Source: Nemophila menziesii (lineage: Eukaryota; Streptophyta; Magnoliopsida; Boraginales; Hydrophyllaceae). Taken from it: 64,000 bases of DNA. Made by a program: the position numbers and the translations under genes. Shown here piece after piece: positions 62,667-64,000 of the stretch (the stretch's first letter is position 1; every line of letters starts with the position of its first letter). The notes below the pieces were generated by a model. That model had not been told where the DNA came from. It did no database searches and saw only the letters and a program-made list of their open reading frames with translations. The DNA lies in the NCBI GenBank assembly GCA_029959085.1, contig JARWIR010000003.1, positions 30,023,505 to 30,087,504 of the forward strand. The letters run 5' to 3'.

Positions 62667-63994
62667 ACCATGGCTAACAGAAACAATCACCTATTACCTC
62701 TTGTAAAAAGAAAAAACGAAGCTATCAAATTTTTTGAAACTTTAACTCTTTCTACTAGAGTTTGCTCAGCTAAACCTGAACTCCCACAATTTAATTTTGT
62801 GGCAAGAATAGTGTCTGCTCGTGTATTTCAATTCGGTACGCTTAGAAATATTGTTTTGGAATCCTGGGGTATTATAGGTCGCATTTTGTTTGAAGAAATA
62901 TCTGATAATACCTTCAAAATCACACTCTTTCAATAAGAAGAGGCCGATAGACTCTACTTCATTTGTCCACTCCTTGTCCAAACCATGCACGTTATTATCG
63001 TTAAATGGGAAAATAACACCTCTTTCAAAGATCTTGACCTAACTCACTCCTCGGTGTGGGTTAGAAACTATGGACTGGCTGGGTCACATAACAATCTTGA
63101 AGTCATGCAGACGCTTGGTAATTTCATCATTGAGACTATTGTAGTGAAATATCCTATTATGGATAATGAGAACCTCAATTTTATTAGGTTCAGGGTCAAG
63201 TTTGATACTTCTGAACTAATTAAATCTGGGGTATTTCTTGATCAGTTAGATAGAATTGCGTGGTTATCCTTCATCTATGAAGGGATTGGCTTATTTTTCT
63301 TCAACTGCGGAAAATTGGGACATAGCAAAAGTTCGTGCGATATTGCAGTGGTACGCCCTAAATGGAATGACGCGTGTGCATAATATTGTAATTGGAACAA
63401 AGAAATGAACATTAGAAGCGAGGATCGAGTTTTTCATCTCATTCGTAAACCATATAGATAGGGGCACTTCGATGTGATTATTAAGTTTTGCCTTTTAGAA
63501 GATTTGAAGGAGATGGGGAAGAGTATGATGGAACTCCTTTCAATGGCGGAATTGCTGGCAATACCAATCTCATCCAATTTAGGTCTGTTCAATATTGCCA
63601 CTGACAGCATTCTTGGGCAAAATAATAAAGAAGATGGAGCAAAAATTCTGGAAAAGAGTCTACAAAAAGGAAAAGAGAGAACTTGCTTGAAGATATGTAT
63701 AACAAACTTACCAATGTGGAAGGTCCTATTGAGATTTCGGAGAAAAGGTTTCCTGGGCTATATAAGATTTTCCAAAAATAATTGGGCTACATAGGTATGA
63801 TCATCATGGTGATTAATGATACAAACAAAGAGGTTTTGGACACGCAAGACATCAACATTGATGAGATGTATAGGAAAATCACTATTGGTTCTGATGACAT
63901 GATTGGTGAGGGAAAAAGTGCTTTGTTTGCTTGTAATAAGGGTATGGAAGTTGTTGGTTTGAATCTTAATGTAATGAGTCCATACATCCACAAT
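62667..63994 (+). pseudogene. LINE ORF1 (DUF4283, CCHC knuckle), continues past window end
   Basis: From MANRNNHLLPLVKRKNE (about 62667) the frame reads FVARIVSARVFQFGTLRN, ESWGIIGRILFEE and then a stop. It continues as LDLTHSSVWVRNYGLAG, TLGNFIIETIVVKYPIMD, FIRFRVKFDTSELIKSG and YEGIGLFFFNCGKLGHSKSSC. This is the DUF4283-to-zinc-knuckle order of plant LINE ORF1. The first knuckle Cys reads FFNC where YFNC or FCF.C is usual. A stop near 62937, a later shift and an unrecognised Lys-rich tail (to 63791) indicate a moderately decayed copy. ORF2 would lie beyond the window. Confidence 0.65.
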
Positions 63995-64000
63995 TGTACG

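Overview
The window looks like a gene-poor, transposon-rich stretch of an AT-rich eudicot plant nuclear genome. Genes have short exons and GT-AG or GC-AG introns. The repeats are typical plant classes: LINEs with DUF4283/CCHC ORF1 and a plant RNase H, Ty1/copia and Ty3/gypsy remnants, hAT and Mutator-like MITEs, and long microsatellites. The species cannot be named from the sequence. No rRNA, tRNA or CRISPR array was found.

Only three host genes are supported, all on the minus strand: a malectin-like LRR receptor kinase (15 exons, 11656-15361), cytosolic ribosomal protein L13a/uL13 (4 exons, 17320-18326) and a BTB-NPH3 protein (27170-29008). Their closest remembered Arabidopsis relatives are At5g48740, At5g48760 and At5g48800. 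These sit together on chromosome 5, so this is probably a conserved micro-syntenic block expanded by repeats. The three proteins do not form an obvious pathway. The kinase is unusual: its catalytic HRD is HGD, and its activation loop lacks about 11 residues, although the exon chain stays open for 892 codons.

Region by region: 1-4.1 kb is the 3' internal part and 3' LTR of a long gypsy-type element, with CG-rich palindrome arrays and repeated polypurine-like tracts. 4.4-5.5 kb holds a broken LTR and a hAT transposase relic. 7.9-9.5 kb and 24.1-25.6 kb are inverted copies of one repeat that bracket the kinase and L13a genes. 18.97-19.56 kb is a gypsy reverse-transcriptase relic. 25.7-26.8 kb is a Mutator-like foldback element carrying a LINE 3' end. 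30.25-30.68 kb is a large palindrome. 31.4-34.2 kb holds two copia relics. 34.6-36.1 kb is a solo LTR beside a (TA)n tract. 36.3-44.0 kb is a decayed LINE split by an LTR. 44.0-44.95 kb holds a Mutator-like MITE and a tiny RNase-H-only LINE insertion.

45.4-52.9 kb is an almost complete LINE on the minus strand. It is bounded by a perfect 17-bp target duplication, has an ATGA overlap between ORF1 and ORF2, and is itself interrupted by a 1.15-kb repeat. 52.9-60.4 kb contains four hAT-type MITEs and further LINE relics. 62.7-64 kb carries another LINE ORF1.

No clearly new biological system was found. The most useful leads are the altered receptor kinase, the ORF1/ORF2 junction of the young LINE, the two RNase-H-only LINE insertions, and the recurring CG-rich palindromic arrays inside retroelement sequence.
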